Assembly: GCA_003342895.1 (NCBI GenBank)
Contig: PTFA01000042.1
Location: 1,488,001-1,552,000 of the forward strand
Length of the DNA: 64,000 nucleotides
DNA from: Casuarius casuarius
Taxonomy: Eukaryota; Chordata; Aves; Casuariiformes; Casuariidae
Reading direction: 5' to 3'
Below, one piece after another: positions 33,701-46,802 of this stretch. Below the pieces are notes generated by a model. That model had not been told where the DNA came from, ran no database searches, and saw only the letters and a list, made by a program, of their open reading frames with translations. The translations under genes and the position numbers were made by a program. Positions within the stretch are counted from its first letter, which is position 1. Every line of letters begins with the position of its first letter.

Positions 33701-34969
33701 CGTATAGACATGATCAAAGAAAAACAACAGCACTTAGAAGTTTAAAAGGGGTATTTTAGCCTTCACTAAGAAATTGCTTTCAAATTATTTGAAAAACACC
33801 ATGAATACTCATGAGACTAAAAAGATTTAGAGCACAATGTTCAAAGGACATTGTACAAGATATTTGTGTAAATGATTTCTTCTAATTCTTTGTCTCTCAT
33901 AAGTTTGGAAACTCGGGATTATGAGTTCGATTGCTTTTTGGGAAACAATTATTTTTAAAATAATGATACACTGAATCCCACTTCTATGTTATACTCCACC
34001 CTGAAGGATAGTGATATTCAACACAGTGAAAAACAAGTTATGCACAGGTCACAGTCCATCTAGTGCTAATATTCAAGGCTCAGTTGTAAAACACAGAGCA
34101 ACGAGAGAAGAGGAGGGGAGAAAGCGGTGTCCTTTGGAAAGAGACGGGAGAAGGAGGCAGGAGCATCAGGCTTTGAGACTGGCGGGTTTTCAGTCTTGCT
34201 CTTAGCAATGTTTCCTCTTCTTTCCTACCACCCCCCGCCATGCAAGTAGTCTTCTGGCTAAAACTCCCACCTTTCCTGGAGCTGCTTTTTTTAAGCCACA
34301 GCCCTCCTATTCCTAGGACTAAACCTCTATTTCAAAACTGGCTGGTCACAAGATTTCTCCCTGTGCCCCTGCTGCAGGACATCCCAGCTGCAGGCAGCAA
34401 ACCCAACCCCATTCACCAGCCCCTGCAGAGGCTCTCAGAAACCTCAGCCGGACCCCGGATGTGGCTCTCGGGGATGTAGCACGTCCCACACCTGGGGGCC
34501 AATGGGACACCTGAGACCCCATCTCTGCTCTCCCCCAAACAAGTGAGACAAGCAGGGACCACCAGCAGCTCAGGCATCCATTCTCCTTTTTTTCTAAGGC
34601 GACGCTCTGGCTCGTCCAGCTGCTGCTTATTCCAGCACCTCGCAAAGCCCTGCTGTGGCCAAGAGCCCGAGAAACCAGGCTAAATGTTTTAATGGAAACT
34701 AGTCATCAAGGACAGAGGTTTTCCGTGGCAAGGACAGGAAAGGAGAGCACGGACGGCTCCGGCACCCCATTTCCCCTTGCGGCTCCCTGAATTCTTTACC
34801 TCTGCCTGCGCGGGAAGGCTGATGCTCGCAGCCTCCTGTCACCAACGGCCCGGAGTTGCCCTCCCATCTGCTCGCCGTGACAGGAGGCCGCCGCATTTTT
34901 CTTTATGAAGAAAAGGCAAATACAGCGTCAGACAAAAACAAAACAAAACAACAACAACAACAAAAATCC
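33701..34969. other. Gene-free stretch
   Basis: AT-rich sequence to about 34010, then balanced. No gene is seen. A (CAAAA)n-(CAA)n simple repeat occupies about 34932-34966. Confidence 0.5.
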
Positions 34970-35350
34970 ATGCACAGACACTAGTTTTTTAATGACTGCA
35001 TCGTTAAGCTGCAGCGAATCTCCATTTCATGCATGTTCATTAATCCACAGCAGCGCTCACTTTCCCATATGGCTTCGTTTCTGTAAATACAGTCCGGGGG
35101 GGGGGGAGGGGGGGGTCAAGATCCTGATGATTTCATATCGTAATAGGTTATTCCTGGTGCCTTGCCAAAGACGTCAAGCCGAACCATCTGGGTTTTGGAA
35201 GGTTCTGCGCTTCCCAGGGCTTGGCTCCATATGCCCGGCGCCGCGGGCGTCCCTGCCCTCTCCTGGCCCGCTGTGAATCACACTGATTGTTATTCAGGTG
35301 GGATGGCCCGGTCATGAACTGCACTAATCAAAAAACAAACTGCACCAAAA
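34970..35350. promoter_or_regulatory. Candidate regulatory block with SOX and E-box pair
   Basis: Blocks such as TTTTTTAATGACTGCATCG, GTTCATTAATCC and GATTTCATATCGTAATAGG flank a G-rich run. Near the end ATTGTT (35286-35291) is followed three bases later by a CAGGTG E-box (35295-35300). SOX and bHLH co-occupancy is common in neural enhancers. Not tested by alignment. Confidence 0.3.
35096..35115 (+). repeat. G-rich run (G11-A-G8)
   Basis: Eleven G, one A and eight G lie in a row. This is a strong single-tract G-quadruplex candidate and a likely spot for sequencing-length error. Confidence 0.9.
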
Positions 35351-35639
35351 CACTGAGGCTCACACACTGGCTTGGGCCTCCCCCTGACCTCTGTTAACCA
35401 GCCGCTTCCAATGGATGTAATGCAGGTTGTTCTTCTGGATTTTTGCACCTTCCACAGTTACCAGACATCTGTGTAAATCCCCACCCCCTTGTGTTGGGCA
35501 TCAGGGTCAGTAATGTTCAACAATTCAACGTGGGAAGTCTTACTGAGGAAGTACCAGGCCATAAATTTCATCCAACAAGAGCCACCTATCAAGCTAAGCC
35601 TTGTTAAGAGGCTTCCCAGATATTAATCACAATAAAGGC

Positions 35640-35830
35640 CGCAGTTCCTGTACTGTTGTGGCGAAAGAATGAAACAGTCAGAGGTTGCAAAAAAGATTTT
35701 TCATTCCTTTCCCTTTAATATTGCACCAGTTGTCATTTCACATTCACTGCGGGCCTGCTGTCGAGCCGTCGCCCCTTTGCTTTAAGCTCGCCACAAAATG
35801 AAAAGCCGGCATGACCCACGCAAGCGTACT
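35640..35830. promoter_or_regulatory. Candidate conserved non-coding element
   Basis: This balanced, repeat-free block has GATTTTTCATTCC, CCTTTAATATTGCACC, GTTGTCATTTCACATTC and TTTGCTTTAAGC. Its appearance resembles the other candidate elements. There is no direct evidence of function. Confidence 0.25.
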
Positions 35831-38800
35831 CCTCTGCTTCAAACAAAACGGCGGCTTCTGCTAAACCGGTGCAAACCAGGAAAAGTTCCCACTGCCGTTC
35901 GTGGCTGTGTAATCAGGTAAAAACCGACTGCCCCTGCAAAGTCAGTTTTATCTGCCGGGGGTTGTAAACTGCCACAGCCCACCACTGCATCTGGAGCCAC
36001 GACGCGCTTGGCGATGCCGCATGTGCGTGGGCACATGCCCGTCTTCCAGGGTGCCCGAGTTGTGCAGGTCGGCGCTGGAGGACTGGGCTGGCACCGTGCG
36101 GCGCCTGGAGTGGTGCTGTGCCCTTGCGCTTATGGTCCCAGCCGGGGCAGCATGCCTGGCGCTTGCCGCATTTGTTCAAATCTCAGCACTCGCAAAGGAA
36201 AAGAAAAAAAAAAAGCCTCGATTACAGGAGATCGCCGTTGTTTTAGGCATTTAAGTCCTGGCAGCTGTCTGGCTTTATGCTTACACAGCACAGTGTCAGG
36301 ACTGGAAGGGGCCGGAAAAGATATCAGAGCATTTAAAGGCTTGGAGACCCGCTTTGTTTTAATTTTTATTATTTAAAAAATTATTCGTCTGCTCGGAGGG
36401 ATAGAAGACTGCAGGAGCAGCACACGCCTAACTCTCTACCAGATAAAGCCAGGGGCCTTCACAGTCCCCCATCCGCGCCATGCTCATGGGGGGACAGCCT
36501 GTGCATTAATTTCCGCAGTGGTGGGCACCCCACACAGAGCTAGAGCAGCCCCTGGCCTTTCGGGAACTGCAGCCTAAAATGAATTTACGTGCTTTTAATG
36601 GAGATGAAGGCAGAAGGGGAGAACATAACTCAGAGAGACAGTTCTGCTTTGTAGCTCCCTCCTCAGCTAAGAGCAACTTGTTGCCCGCAGCACAAGCCAA
36701 GCTCCTCGACGCTCTAGGGGTGAGGATCTCGTGTCTGCTTGGGACAGCTCCTCTGGGTAAGGGGCGTCCCGGCCAGAGTAAGGGTCTGCTGCTCACGGAG
36801 TGGTCGCCGAAGCAAAAGAAATGACCGCTATGCTCTCGTGGTGTGTTTGGCACGGCGTGGGAGGGGGTTGCAACAGCCGTACGTGCAGCACCTACCTGCC
36901 AGGCCGGGCAGGAGGGAGCGCAAGTGCTTCAGCCCACAAAGCCCACCTCTGTCCTCATGAGGAGAAAAAAGGGATTCCTGTTTTCGTGCCCATTAAAAAT
37001 CTCTTCCCCATCCCAGAGCGGGAAGGGAACGGGTGCGCACCGTGCTGCCGTGCACCCACCGCTGGGACCGCAGCTCCACCGCGGCCGGCATCGGGCACTG
37101 AACAACGTGTCACAGTCAGCCGAACGGCGCCCGGCACTCGAGCGTCCCTGGCAGCGCTCTGAGGCGGAGGCCTGCCTCGGTTAGCCGGTTCAGGAATGTG
37201 GGCTAATGCCGCGTACCCTTTTTACCCCCATGGTTCTGTTTCTGTGAGGCTGGCAGAAACTGACACTTTTTCTTTTGCTTAATTAAGTCGTTCAGAGGAA
37301 GGCTGGTCAAACAGTTGCATCTACGTGGGGAGTCTTGAAGCAAACAGAAAGCCGTGGGCGTTGCCAACATAAAAAGGGGGATTCTGTTATTGTTTGGGTG
37401 TAGACGGGTCATTTTTTCAAAGTTACTGCTGCCTGAGTGACCACAACCCTGCAAGCAGCCGCAATGAAAGGACATTAAAGCTGCTAAATGCAACCACCTT
37501 GGGCTCCAACGCGTAAGAAGAAAAAATAGCCATAAAAGACAGCGCGTTTACTTTCTTCCTCCAGAGAAAGCGCGAACCAATTTCAATATGATATGGCAAT
37601 GCACTGAGAATTAGAGCAGGCCCCTCTGAGCTTCCCGTTCTTCACAGGCAGATGAGAAATGTGGTGCTGGGGAGCTCTGGCAGGCACCCTACAAACTGAC
37701 CACCTAAGTTTGTACAGAACAGCCCATCTCTTACCTGCTCTCATCCCTGGCCAAAGAAAGAGCCCTAGGAATAATTACTGGCTGCTTTAGGTCCAGGTTT
37801 ATGCAACACTCAGCTGGCTTTCAGCAAAAGCCTGGCTGCATTTCTAAGGCCATGAGTATCACAAGTTTGAAGAGTGTTTCTCATCTTTTGGCAGGCCTCT
37901 GACCCTCAAAACTCAACATAACTCCCGGCTTCAGTGGCATTATGCTGCCTGACGTTCTGCAAGAACTGGCATAAACTATTCACTTATATTTTACTGCATG
38001 AGTTTCGAGTCCAGCATTACTTGGCTTTTCCCAGAGCAAGCGGCTGAAAAAAGCACAGATCCCACACCTCTGTGCACAGCTCTCTACAGGCAGCTCAGGA
38101 GCCCTGGTTTAACCAAGGCCGTTGCACAACATCAGGCTCATGGTGCACAGTGTGTCACTTAGCCACAGTTTTACACACAGTCAGCACCTGTGTGTTATGA
38201 CTTGATATTTTTGCAACTGCATATAATCAAGTTAGATATACATGAGATGCCCAACACACCACCGTTAGCATCAAGCAAGTGGTTTTTAACTGGGACTGTG
38301 TATGAGAGAAAGGAGTGTGCCAACCCAGGCTGAAAGCTGCCCCTGCAACAGCTAGAGCTGTTTCAAGTGGTGGCCCAGTCTCAGCAGTGAGCTCTCTGGG
38401 AATGGGAAAGGCCATTCCTTTATGCGGTCCTCAAGTCTAACTGGGAAAAATGACCCATTCACCCTTACCTCAAATGTTTAGCAATCTAAAACCAAAGCTG
38501 CTACACGGAACTTGGCAGGACTCATATCCCCCGCTTTGACTAGAAGTTGGCATGAGATACACATCTTTGATCCAATCAGCATGTTCTCAAAACCCAGCGA
38601 TTTTTAAATCCGGGGATTCGGGATCCTGGATTCAGGCCTCCGTCCCATCTGCCCAAGGCCAACACTCGAATCGTGACTGCAGCAAGTCCAGCCTTTGGCA
38701 GGAACACGACAATGCTGACAGTCTCGATCTTTCCAGAATTCGCAGCTCTTCTCCATTTAAAGAGCACTCCAAAACGCCTCACTCCCTCTCCTGCCCGCTG

Positions 38801-40949
38801 CCTAGACTTATTGGAGCAAAACACAGCAACACGGATGCACACAGAGGTCATCCCAGACCCCAGGGCCCTCTGCTCCCTGGAGGCTCATAGGAAACCCACA
38901 GCTGCACCTGATGAGTTCAGGAGCCAGCACTTCCCTTAGGCACCTGACACGTGGCCAGAAACTTTGTTTTATTCAAGGTGCCTCTCCTTCCTCCCTAACC
39001 GGTTCAAATCGGATGCCGGTTTTATGCCGTGCATGCACAATCCCTACCAGCCCTGTGGTCCAGCTGCTAGCGAGAAAGAGCCTTTTTGTTCTGCTGAGAC
39101 TCCACCAATATGATGTCTTTACTCCCAGGAAAACAGAAGGCCTTCCTTGACACGGGCAACCCCAAAAGGGTTCAGCTACTGAAGCGAAGGTCCTAAAGAC
39201 AGAAAGAAGGATTCACAAGGGCTGGACAGAAGCCATCGCACCATTCCTGGCACTCGCCATTCCACATGGGGCTTTGCAGCCCATCAGGACAAAGAGTACA
39301 GTTTTTAGCAGCCCTACGTTCTGCTGACAAACGCATAATAAACTGACAGAGGGAGACGAAGCAGCATTTCAAAGCCCTACTTGCAGCGGAGGTAGAGCAT
39401 AGCGGGAGTGGGGATGGACACTTTCTGCAGGTGTTCATCCAGTGTCCCCCCATTTGCATACATTTGCATACTGTCAAACAGTTGGCTGACAGACTCTCTG
39501 AGAAGGTCTGGACTGAGCCCAAACCTGTCAGGGACTTTCTCCTTGCCAGTCAAGGTTGGCTTTGGTTGCAATTAAAGAGAGGAAAGAAACACTTCTGACA
39601 TTGCAACATAGGAAGCTATGGGTGGGGTGAGTTTAAACAGAAAATATACATTTTCTTTAGGAAAAAACTCTGAATTACCGCGCCAGGCCCTGGGGGGAAA
39701 ACCTGAGGAAAAAATGAATTTGACCTCTTTGGTCCTAAGGAAAATCTCTTTTTCTCTAATCGCTTGCCGGGCGGCATTCTGTGTGTCACCAGCTCACGGG
39801 AGAGTCGTGGCGAAGGGGAAGCCTTTGGAGATATAAAGCAATAAGCAACCAGAGACAGCTCTGGAAATGATCTACCTGCCCAGATGTCACTCAGCCGCTT
39901 TCCCGTATATAAGGCTCCTAGTAGAAAAATCCCAGCTGAGTCGTCCCCACACAGTCCCGCAGCAGTAACGGTTGCAGTCGAATGTGCTCCCCTGGGCTGG
40001 GGGGAGAAGACAAGCGGGACCTGAGCGCTTAGCAACATCGAACAATGGGAACGCCTGAAAATACCTCATAGATATTTACCAAGGCAAAAAAAGAATGGAC
40101 AATAAGGATATGTTTTGGAAGCCCACACCCCCTTTTACTTGTTGTTTTACATATTCTTTCCTAAGCCATGAAAATTTAATACTTCATCTTTAAACAGTGA
40201 TGGACACTAGAGTTTCATGAGCAACAGACAATAGATTCTGTTTATTCGCCAACAATAAAGAGCCTGTTTAACTCTGGACTGCAAGTGGCTGAGCCATCTG
40301 GCCCATATCTTCACAGTAAAACATTGTCCATGACACAAAAAATGATTACATCCACAGGACAAACTAATGTGACCTCTAAATAAAGCCTTCCTCTGAAGCT
40401 ATGATATCATACTGCATAGGGGACACCAGCACAATTGAATCTGGTCACCCAGAGCACAAGTGAGATAGGACTATTTAAACCCAATTTTATAGGAGACTTT
40501 TTGTCCTCCGTGGCAAACCATCCAGATCCGACGACAGCATTGAAACATCTTTTTTATTCACTCTTAAGGCAACAGTGCAGTTCTGTTTTGTATTGGCAGT
40601 CCTCTTTAGCTTGTGCTAGACCCAGGAAGTACACATCCATTTGCAGAGGCAGCACCTGCAAGCTTTTCTTCCAACAACGTTTTACTGATGCATCACCACC
40701 TGCACCAGCCCTTTTTTTCTGATAGCGGGGAAACAAGCGGCTCTTTCTGCTCAGTGCCAGTTGGAAAGTCCAAGTCTGCCACAGCCTCACAAATAGTTTC
40801 TGAGCTTTAACAAGGCGCTCTCAGCACTGCTATACCTGAATGGCTGCTTCATGGGGCAAAACAACAACCCAAGAAAAAGGCCCATCTCAATGGACAAAAT
40901 GTCACTCTCTCAAAGGAGGCAATTTATCTTTGCTGGTACAGTGCTTGTA
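35831..40949. other. Gene-free stretch with CpG-rich patches
   Basis: CpG is moderately enriched at about 36000-36140 and 36700-37190, but without core promoter motifs that I can defend. No exon is recognised. A GGTTCAAATCGG match near 39001 was checked as a tRNA B box and rejected. Confidence 0.5.
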
Positions 40950-41130
40950 CTACTGTATCTTTTAAAGAAACGTTAGTAAAAAGGCATGATAGATCTAATT
41001 AAAGAGGCTAATCCTTTTAAAGAGACAATGCTACCGATGTGTGAATATTTACGGACTTTGTGGGAATGCTTCGTGGTAACCTGAATGATTAACACAAGTC
41101 TAACTCCCATTTTATTGAGCTGAATGTCTG
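40950..41130. promoter_or_regulatory. Candidate conserved enhancer (homeodomain/OTX-like)
   Basis: Closely packed motifs are TAATTAA (40996-41002), CTAATCC (41008-41014, OTX/bicoid type), ACAATG (41025-41030), TGAATATTTACGG and CATTTTATTGAGC. The block is repeat-free. The density of paired- and OTX-type cores in 40 bases is higher than in the neighbouring sequence. Confidence 0.35.
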
Positions 41131-41185
41131 CTTGGCTGGAAGGCACTCTGACAGGCAGGCAGTTTAAAGGATATCATTGTAGTGT

Positions 41186-41201
41186 TGCGTGCTAGCACGC
41201 A
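41186..41201. repeat. 16-bp perfect palindrome
   Basis: TGCGTGCTAGCACGCA is its own reverse complement. It lies in AT-rich sequence and directly precedes TGCATG. The role is unknown. Confidence 0.9.
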
Positions 41202-41339
41202 TGCATGTCCCGTCAGTGTCACACAAGTGCTAACTATTATTTCTGCTGCTAGGGCATTACCAGGCACTCAGGCAGGATCAGAGCCATAGGTTTATATGAA
41301 CTGAAAGCAAAGTATTATAGGAGAGGATAGAAATGGGGA

Positions 41340-41580
41340 GGCGCCTTTGCCAGTGAATTACTTTGCTAGAATAGCTTTGATAAATTTGGTAACGCCATTA
41401 AGGACGTGCCTTGTGTTAGGCATGAAATGGCTAATCTTTCAAAATGGTAAGGAGCCCGTACCTACCCATGTTTGTAGCATCTATATTAAAAAGTACATTT
41501 CACTGTCCATGCACAGGTTAATTGGTTTTTAATTTGCAGCTAAATCATAGCAACAGTTATCATTACAGTGAATCAAAAGA
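41340..41580. promoter_or_regulatory. Candidate conserved non-coding element with TCF/LEF-type site
   Basis: CTTTGAT (41375-41381) matches the TCF/LEF core. The surrounding motifs are AGTGAATTACTTTGC, GCCATTAAGG, GGCTAATC and TTAATTGG. The block is unique and moderately AT-rich. Confidence 0.3.
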
Positions 41581-42659
41581 AATGTGTAGCAGACTAACTT
41601 GCCCAGTTTTATCTTGGCTTTTTGGAACTGAATTCGGGAACAGTTCAAAACTCTGTTTTCAACTCAGCAGAAATTCTTTTTAGATTTTTTTTTTCTCGGA
41701 CATAAAAATGCCTTAATATTAACATGCCTAGCTTGAATACCTGAACATTTGAGTCCTCTCTTTTCATACAAAAATACAGTTTGCAGGCCCAAATCCACGT
41801 TAGATAAAAAAAAAATCCATCACCAACATGGAGTTTTCAATGGCATAGACTGTTAATCCGCTGTGGAATTATAAACCTCCCACCCAAAGGATTAAACTTC
41901 TCATACACAAATCATTAAATGTTGCCGCATTTTTGGCATGGCACTTCTGTTACCCACATAGGTTTCCAGATCCAGAGCTCTTAGCCACGCAACACCTGGC
42001 ACAAAAAAACCCTGCAAACTTCCTTGAAGCCTGTAAGATTATCCTGAAAAATAATGCAGACGCTTCAGTTTTGGGGCACAATTCTAGTGCCACTGATTTG
42101 AGAACATAGAGCTCTTAGGGACACTCTCTCGGTGTCGGGGCTGCTAATCTACACAGGCAAGTGCACAGTTCTCATTAAAAAACAAACATTCAAATAAAAG
42201 CCAAACACAGCAGTTTTATATATGTATGTATATACATATATATATATACACATGCATACACAAAAATCAACATTATTAGGTTGAAAGAAAAAGACTCAGG
42301 GCCAAGTGCTGGTTTCTCACCAAAAAAACCCACATTTGAATTTAAAAGACCATTTGCTGAAGGCACAATTATCAGTAGGATACAGCAACTTCTTTTTTTT
42401 TTAACAGAAGAGGTAGATTGTCTTGCCAGAAAAAAGGCACCTTTTCCTTTTGCTGGCTCTTTACTTTCTTCTTTCTTTTCCTGTATTTAAACACAGATTT
42501 AAATACCTTGTTCCACCATCTCAAAGATTATCTGGCAGCAAAACTCCCTGGAGAAAGTACATAGCTCCCCAATGACAACAGTTTCTTGTTCCTTTCAAAC
42601 TTCTTTCATTTCAGCTCTTCCCTTTCTCTCTTTCCCTCTCTCTGTTTAATCCCTTTGTA
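41581..42659. other. Gene-free AT-rich stretch
   Basis: No gene is seen. Contains the TA/TG repeat listed separately and several poly(A) and poly(T) runs. Confidence 0.5.
42214..42262. repeat. TA/TG dinucleotide repeat
   Basis: An imperfect mixture of TATA, TATG and TACA units ends in CATGCATACACA. It is largely alternating purine-pyrimidine. Confidence 0.85.
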
Positions 42660-42765
42660 CTGTAACACCGGATTGATGTGAGGCCTGTATGTTAGACGAA
42701 ATCGTCAGAAACTCCCATTACCTCAGTGGAGTAACACTGAGATAACTGAAGGGGAGAATCAGGCA
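42660..42765. mobile_element. Possible ancient amniote interspersed repeat
   Basis: CTCCCATTACCTCAGTGGAG, TAACACTGAG and AGGGGAGAATCAGGC follow the order CTCCATTGACTTCAGTGGAG...GTAACTGAGAG.AGAATCAGGCC, known from a very old repeat widespread in reptiles and birds. It is diverged and the family is not assigned. Confidence 0.45.
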
Positions 42766-45700
42766 ATGACTTTGCAGTGAACTTCAATTATATTTTTAGA
42801 CAATGGAATAGAATAAGAGAAAAAAATCCCCCCCCCAAAAAATGAAAGCGAGTGCTCCTTCCCAATCATCTTCACTGTCACGAGTTTCCAGGCACCGAGG
42901 CAGGCTCTTGCCCTGCGCGCAGAGCAGGGGCCAAGCAGGCAGCAGCTCTCTGGCTTGGGGGGAGAAGGTGTGGGCTGACTCAACCAGGTGCTAGCATACA
43001 AGTAGAGGAAGGGGCAGCGCAAAATTTGAAGGTAGGAAAGAGCTATCTGTCTCTCAAAAAGAAACTCCAGCCATTCAGTATTCTGAATAAAAGCAGTGGA
43101 GGATTCATCACACCTGACCAGGTGTCTACAGGCTAGGTGTGCAAACCTACCACAGCTCCCCCGATGGTCAATGGGACAAAAAAGCGTATTCAGAAGATAT
43201 ATCTCATCCTACAAGAAGTTCCCCAGTCAGGTCCCTCACAAAGATGTCATCAGCTGTCCAAGGGTGTCATTTCTCCCTGTGGCCAGGAAGAACACAAAAG
43301 TGAGGAAGGAGCTCATGGAGTTTCTGGGGACACATTCAGGTGAAAGCCCTTCTAGGAATGAAACAAAACAGAGGCTGGTCAAGGTGCTGTGCATCCGCAG
43401 GCAACCATCCCCAGCCCAAGAGAGGGAAAGGATGGAGTTTCATTTTCTAGAAAACCTCTGGAGTTGGTCAGCTGGCCAGATCATCTCTAACCTGCATTTT
43501 TCCTTAGAAAGGGTACTTAAAGAGGTTGTTATCATGGCCCAGGACTTTGAGAAAATGCTTCTGGTCAAAATAATAAAATTTAAGCAAAAACATACATAAG
43601 TTGCTCGCATTTTTCTGTAAGGAGCTGTCCAGAAAGGGACCAGAGCAGGGCACATAGCTTATTGCAGGGCCTGGAGTGGGCAAGGGCTAACATAGAGATG
43701 CTTTAGCAAGGTCCCCAAAGACTCAGCCTATGGAGAAAATCCAGGAAACACGGAGAAATTTTGTGCCCTAGAGGTACTTTGTAAGTTGCTGCTTGAATAT
43801 TTCTCGCCCCATGTACATGAGCTGTTGTTTTTTCCCTACAGGGCAAGGCTGGGGACAGTTCAATCCTCTAGTCTCCCATTTTTACTGCAGGTAAGGGGAA
43901 GATGAAAACAAGAATAACATTGAGGACTCTGGGGTCTGTTTCTGCTCCTTTGCAAAGTTCCATTTGCTAAAATTAATAACATCACAACATTGTGATGAGT
44001 CATCACATTGTTGTCAGCCAACAAACTCCTGTTGCCAAAACCATGCTAGATATGTGTGCATGTGCATATTGAAACCTGGAGGCTAAGTTCATTTTTGTAT
44101 CTGTGGATCAGAAGAAGAAAAGTGTTAAAGGAGAGGGACTGGAACCAAAATTATCAATCTGCTTGCGGTCAAGATACGAGAGAGTTTTCAGTTTATTCAT
44201 GGGCCACTCTTAACCTCCACTGGGGCATGAACACAGTCGCTATCACTGATCATTCCTACCTTTTAGAGGAGCTGAGGTCTGGACCTCAACAGTTGGCTTG
44301 GGCACATCTGTAAATGGCACAGGTGTTATAGAAATGTCCTTTTGTCTGTGCTTTTTGGGAGGGGATATGTTGGCCAGGATTAGATTATACTGTATCTAGG
44401 TGTAGACTTCCAATTTGCTCTTGCTGGACAATTTGGGAAATTCAATTCAAATAAAGAAGACTCAATAAAACCTTTAAATGAGATCTAGCTTGGTGGCTTA
44501 TGGTCAAAGCTTGCAAAAAAACATTACTGCTTTGAAAGCAACAGCTAGATTTTCCATTAGATGGTCTAGGACTTCCAGGCCTCAACATAAGTGTGTCCTG
44601 GTTCATATCTGTTAGATACCATGACCTACGCTGATGGGCTGGCTCATGGTAGGAGGGATTTTAAAATATCTGGTAGACAACAGGATTCATTGTGCTTGTG
44701 GTAGAGCACCTGCACATGGCAGAGGTTTCCTCTGCTGAGGAAGTGCTGGTTTTGTTACCAGGTTTTTAAGGGGCCAAAGCTGAAAGCTAGATTGCTGCAG
44801 GAAGGTGGAAGCAGAGGCTGAGGCAGGGAGCATCCTTCTCTCATCGGAGAGCAGAAAGAAGCAACGTCTTGATGAGGTGCCAGAGCTTGCTCTGCCTCTG
44901 GGGCTGCAGGGCCAGGGGAAAACATTTCTACACCAAATGAGAGAAGGAAGAAGAAAATGGCAGGAGCACCAGCCCTTCCCAGCCGGAGGCAGACGCTTCA
45001 CCAGGCCCACGCAGACTGCTTCACAGGCTGTCTTCCTCTCCAGGGGCTATACACTACAAAAGCACAGGTAATTTAATGATGCTGTAGGATTTATCACCAT
45101 TTACACGCAACCTAGGACGAGCTCACACAGAATCAGGGAAAGCACAATGTAGACAGCTCTACTAAAAAGCAGTGAAAAGAAGCATCTTGAAAGAAATGAA
45201 CTGGAAAGGTGTTGGCTGCAGCTTCCCACCTGCATGTGTTTCTCATTCACCTTCAGTATGTTTTTCCACACCTTTCATTTTGCTCCAAATCTTCTTTATA
45301 TACAGTAGTTGCACCATATTAATTTGGATCAATGCAGTTAAATCATGCAACTTCTGTGAATGGATTCTAATTATTTTGGCTTGCACCGCTATGCTCCTTC
45401 ATATTCCAGAAAACACTTAAGATGCTCATCGTTTCTGTAGCATTAACAATAAACCCACCAAACTACGGACCTGGGAGATACAGCAGCAAGCATTTTATGA
45501 CTGTTTCAGAAGGCTTTTTGCTAGGCTGTACTCAATTTCTTACAAGACATCCTCTATTCGATTTCCTCTGGGGAAAAAAAGAGGCAAATTTCTGGTCTTA
45601 TTGAAGCCTTTAGACATCGGAAATCCCAACAGACACAGAGAAAGTTACTTGCAGGGGCAAGTTTTAGAGCATCAGGGGCCAGCGTCATCAGGCTGCTCAT

Positions 45701-46802
45701 CAGAGCAAGGCATCTAATTCTCAATAATATTCTTATACTGAGTTCCAGTATTGACTCCTCTGAGCTCTTTTTGTGATTTGTTGCTTCCAGGAACATAGCT
45801 TTTACCCTGCCATCAACCACTTTATTTCCACAGTAGTCAAGCTCTCCTTGTTCTTAATCCTATTGCAGTTTTAAAATATAATAGACAAATATGTAAAGCA
45901 TCTGTTTCTTTAGCTGAAAGAGCATTTATTTTATTTACAGAGTTTTTTATTTCTTTTAACAGGTCACAGTAGCTATGTATAACACCTTCCCAACTAATTT
46001 CCCTCAATAATTTCTAGTGGCTTTGGCTATCTCCACCAGAAAAATAATCCAACTTAAACTGATCCGAATCTAAAACAGCATTACTTGCCTCTAGATATGT
46101 CCATTTAATATATCCAATACAAGCAGCCAACTGCTGTTCTCAAAAGACTATCTGACAGATTCTATTCACTTTCAAAGTAGCTCTCCATGGTTTGAATAAT
46201 TATCTTTCATTTCCCCCTTTCTGACACTTTTCAATGATTTGTTGACATCTGAAGAGATATGTGCAATCTCACAAGAGGCAGCTGGACTTTCTACCCAAAA
46301 GATACAAATACAAAAAGGATTCCCATACAGAATTTGAAATAACTATGTTCTTTGCAAATGGAAGACTAAATCTGCATTTTAATGGGACATGTTTTTAAAA
46401 AGCGGAATTCATGAATAACCCTATGAGTTTTAACTTTTTCACTGCCAGTGACAAATCAGAACTATCCCTGGAAAGAAATGCTACCTTCCCTTTGTCCGAT
46501 TTGTTTACATGGCGTTAGTCAGTACAGCAGCTCAGACTTTCCTTGGACACCTTCTTTACCCTGCTGACACAAAACTGAAGGCACAGCTCTTATGTTTGTT
46601 GTATGGACCCTTTATCAGCTGCCCAGGTTTGGAAAACAAGGCTGGCACCCTGGCTTCCATGAGCAACCAAAGCCACATGAAGCCAGCAAGTAAGGACTAT
46701 CCCTATGGATGTATCCGACACTCATTATGGGTGTATATGAGCACTATACAAATCCATAAAACTTGCACTCACACCAACTGTGTGAAAGCAACACTCTTGT
46801 GT
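42766..46802. other. Gene-free stretch
   Basis: The longest ORF here (43096-43599, 167 codons) has no domain, and one ORF of that size is expected by chance in this much sequence. A palindrome near 43999 is listed separately. No exon is recognised. Confidence 0.5.
43984..44014. promoter_or_regulatory. 31-bp near-perfect palindrome centred on an AP-1/MARE core
   Basis: ACAACATTGTGATGA (43984-43998) and TCATCACATTGTTGT (44000-44014) are inverted copies with one mismatch around G43999. The centre reads TGAGTCA (43996-44002), extended to TGATGAGTCATCA, which is like a MAF recognition element. Each arm carries a SOX-like ACAA/TTGT motif. Function is inferred from motifs only. Confidence 0.5.

Noticed and set aside
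38995..39030. GGTTCAAATC match resembling a tRNA B box
   Set aside because: No A box at the right distance and no acceptor stem or cloverleaf.
43096..43599. 167-codon ORF in balanced-composition sequence
   Set aside because: No domain, no promoter, no poly(A) signal in a convincing place. A few ORFs of this size are expected by chance in 64 kb read in six frames.
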